From: Bacteroidota bacterium
GTDB lineage: Bacteria; Bacteroidota; Bacteroidia; Cytophagales; Cyclobacteriaceae
DNA: 64,000 nt
NCBI GenBank assembly: GCA_018267285.1
Contig: JAFDYU010000008.1
Coordinates: 124,001 to 188,000 of the forward strand
Reading direction: 5' to 3'
Shown here: piece after piece, positions 63,372 to 64,000 of the stretch
How the letters are laid out: each line of letters opens with the position of its first letter
Numbering within the stretch: the stretch's first letter is position 1
The notes under the pieces: model-generated
What the model saw: the letters and a program-made list of their open reading frames with translations, nothing else
What the model was told of the DNA's origin: nothing
Database searches by the model: none
Position numbers and translations under genes: made by a program

Positions 63372-64000
63372 TTACTTCACCACATTCACCTTAATGGTAT
63401 TCGTCCTTCCGCGCTCGGAGATGGGCATACTGGCGAGCACAATAAAAATATCACCCGACTTTACGTGTCCGTCACGTTTCAAAATTTCTTCCACATCGGC
63501 AATGGTTTCGTCCGTGCTCACGGCTTTGTCATAGTGGTAGGCTCGGGTGGCCCACACTAAATTCATGGTGTTAATAATCTCTTTGTTGCTGGTGAACGCA
63601 AAAATATTGGTGTTGGGTCTGTGGGATGCAGCCTTGTAGGCGCTGTATCCTTGCTGGGTCATACCCACAATGGCTTTGGCGTTTACATCTTTTGCCAGCT
63701 TGCAAGCTGTAAGTATCAGATTGTCGTTAAAAAAATTGTGCGATTTCGGATCGACATCATGGAAATGAAAAAAGATGTCTCCGTGTTTTTCTACCGAGCC
63801 GATGGTGCGCACCATACTGCGGATTACTTCAATCGGATATTTTCCCGCTGCCGTTTCTGCCGACAGCATGAGTGCATCGGCCCCGTCCATCACGGCATTT
63901 GCTACGTCATTGGTTTCGGCACGAGTTGGTCTCGGGTTTTCGATCATGCTCTCCATCATCTGCGTGGCAACAATAACAGGTTTAGCAGCTTTGTTGCATT
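63372..64000 (-). CDS. pyk: pyruvate kinase, C-terminal part (cut by window edge)
   Basis: About 209 residues of pyruvate kinase are visible, running off the right edge. Before the first visible Met the frame reads [13 protein letters not shown]. Then comes the family segment [34 protein letters not shown], given here as its core [20 protein letters not shown]. This is the last barrel strand plus domain C, with the tail domain ending [15 protein letters not shown]. The N-terminal barrel with the catalytic Lys is outside the window. It makes ATP from phosphoenolpyruvate. The 56 bases between it and the NFACT gene contain no gene. Confidence 0.95.
   Translation of the reverse strand, partial: CNKAAKPVIVATQMMESMIENPRPTRAETNDVANAVMDGADALMLSAETAAGKYPIEVIRSMVRTIGSVEKHGDIFFHFHDVDPKSHNFFNDNLILTACKLAKDVNAKAIVGMTQQGYSAYKAASHRPNTNIFAFTSNKEIINTMNLVWATRAYHYDKAVSTDETIADVEEILKRDGHVKSGDIFIVLASMPISERGRTNTIKVNVVK

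Overview
The window is a dense stretch of chromosome from a member of the Bacteroidota, most likely a Cytophagales-type organism (inference from content). Support for the phylum comes from families found mainly in this group (DUF4097, DUF4199 and DUF4252 proteins, an Hc1-like mini-histone, a BtuG-like B12 lipoprotein, HEAT-type anti-sigma proteins), -7 boxes of the form TAnnTTTG, many TTG/GTG starts with weak Shine-Dalgarno signals, and a tmRNA tag of the GENTYAMAA type. Nothing looks like a plasmid or prophage. There is no rRNA, no tRNA apart from the tRNA-like part of tmRNA, no CRISPR array and no intact insertion sequence.

Layout. 1-4.4 kb: sucD, then a CHASE2 membrane protein with two secreted FecR-like/TPR paralogues. 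4.4-8.1 kb: meaB, a small Cys-rich protein and a large secreted zinc metalloprotease. 8.2-12.6 kb: a vitamin B12 uptake locus, with a cobalamin riboswitch and promoter driving a BtuB-like receptor and a BtuG-like lipoprotein, and a divergent BtuF-like binding protein. 12.7-15.7 kb: an ECF sigma operon with a HEAT-repeat anti-sigma candidate and two DUF4097-like proteins. 15.8-17.1 kb: a Tet-type MFS pump. 17.1-19.9 kb: a four-gene envelope operon with a LolA-like protein, an exported YidD-like protein and two TPR/membrane proteins. 19.9-21.7 kb: atpD and atpC. 22-26.6 kb: GH3-type ligase, an NTF2-like lipoprotein, an M29-like aminopeptidase and a LuxR regulator. 27-38.8 kb: housekeeping genes dxr, rseP, typA, a serine-palmitoyltransferase-like enzyme, dapA, ligA and rsmE, plus a GIY-YIG protein and a 200 bp palindromic repeat. 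38.9-44 kb: an acyl-CoA-binding protein, a toxin-antitoxin pair, gltA, a prohibitin-like protein, a Lys/Ala-rich H1-like protein, recA and vanZ. 44-50 kb: a 1406-residue exported TPR-CHAT protein and a cytochrome b/sulfite-oxidase-like fusion. 50-56.1 kb: a second ECF sigma operon with two DUF4252 proteins, an ABC transporter, two DUF4199 proteins and a family 2 glycosyltransferase. 56.4-64 kb: tmRNA, a YfiR-like protein, a DUF502 protein, miaA, a ParDE pair, a frameshifted Uma2 gene, a PhnP-like hydrolase, an NFACT protein and the 3' part of pyk.

How it works together. Several blocks concern envelope sensing and assembly: two ECF sigma systems, the CHASE2/FecR-like set, the YidD-like/LolA-like set and RseP. 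The B12 locus and meaB fit a cell that imports cobalamin for methylmalonyl-CoA mutase (inference; no mutase gene is in the window). Tandem duplication is a theme: FecR-like, DUF4097, TPR/LPG, DUF4252 and DUF4199 proteins each occur as adjacent pairs. Three genes carry apparent one-base frame breaks at short base runs (2158-2161, 11103-11113, 60810-60816). These could be sequencing or assembly errors, true mutations or, for the 11-base run in btuB, phase variation.
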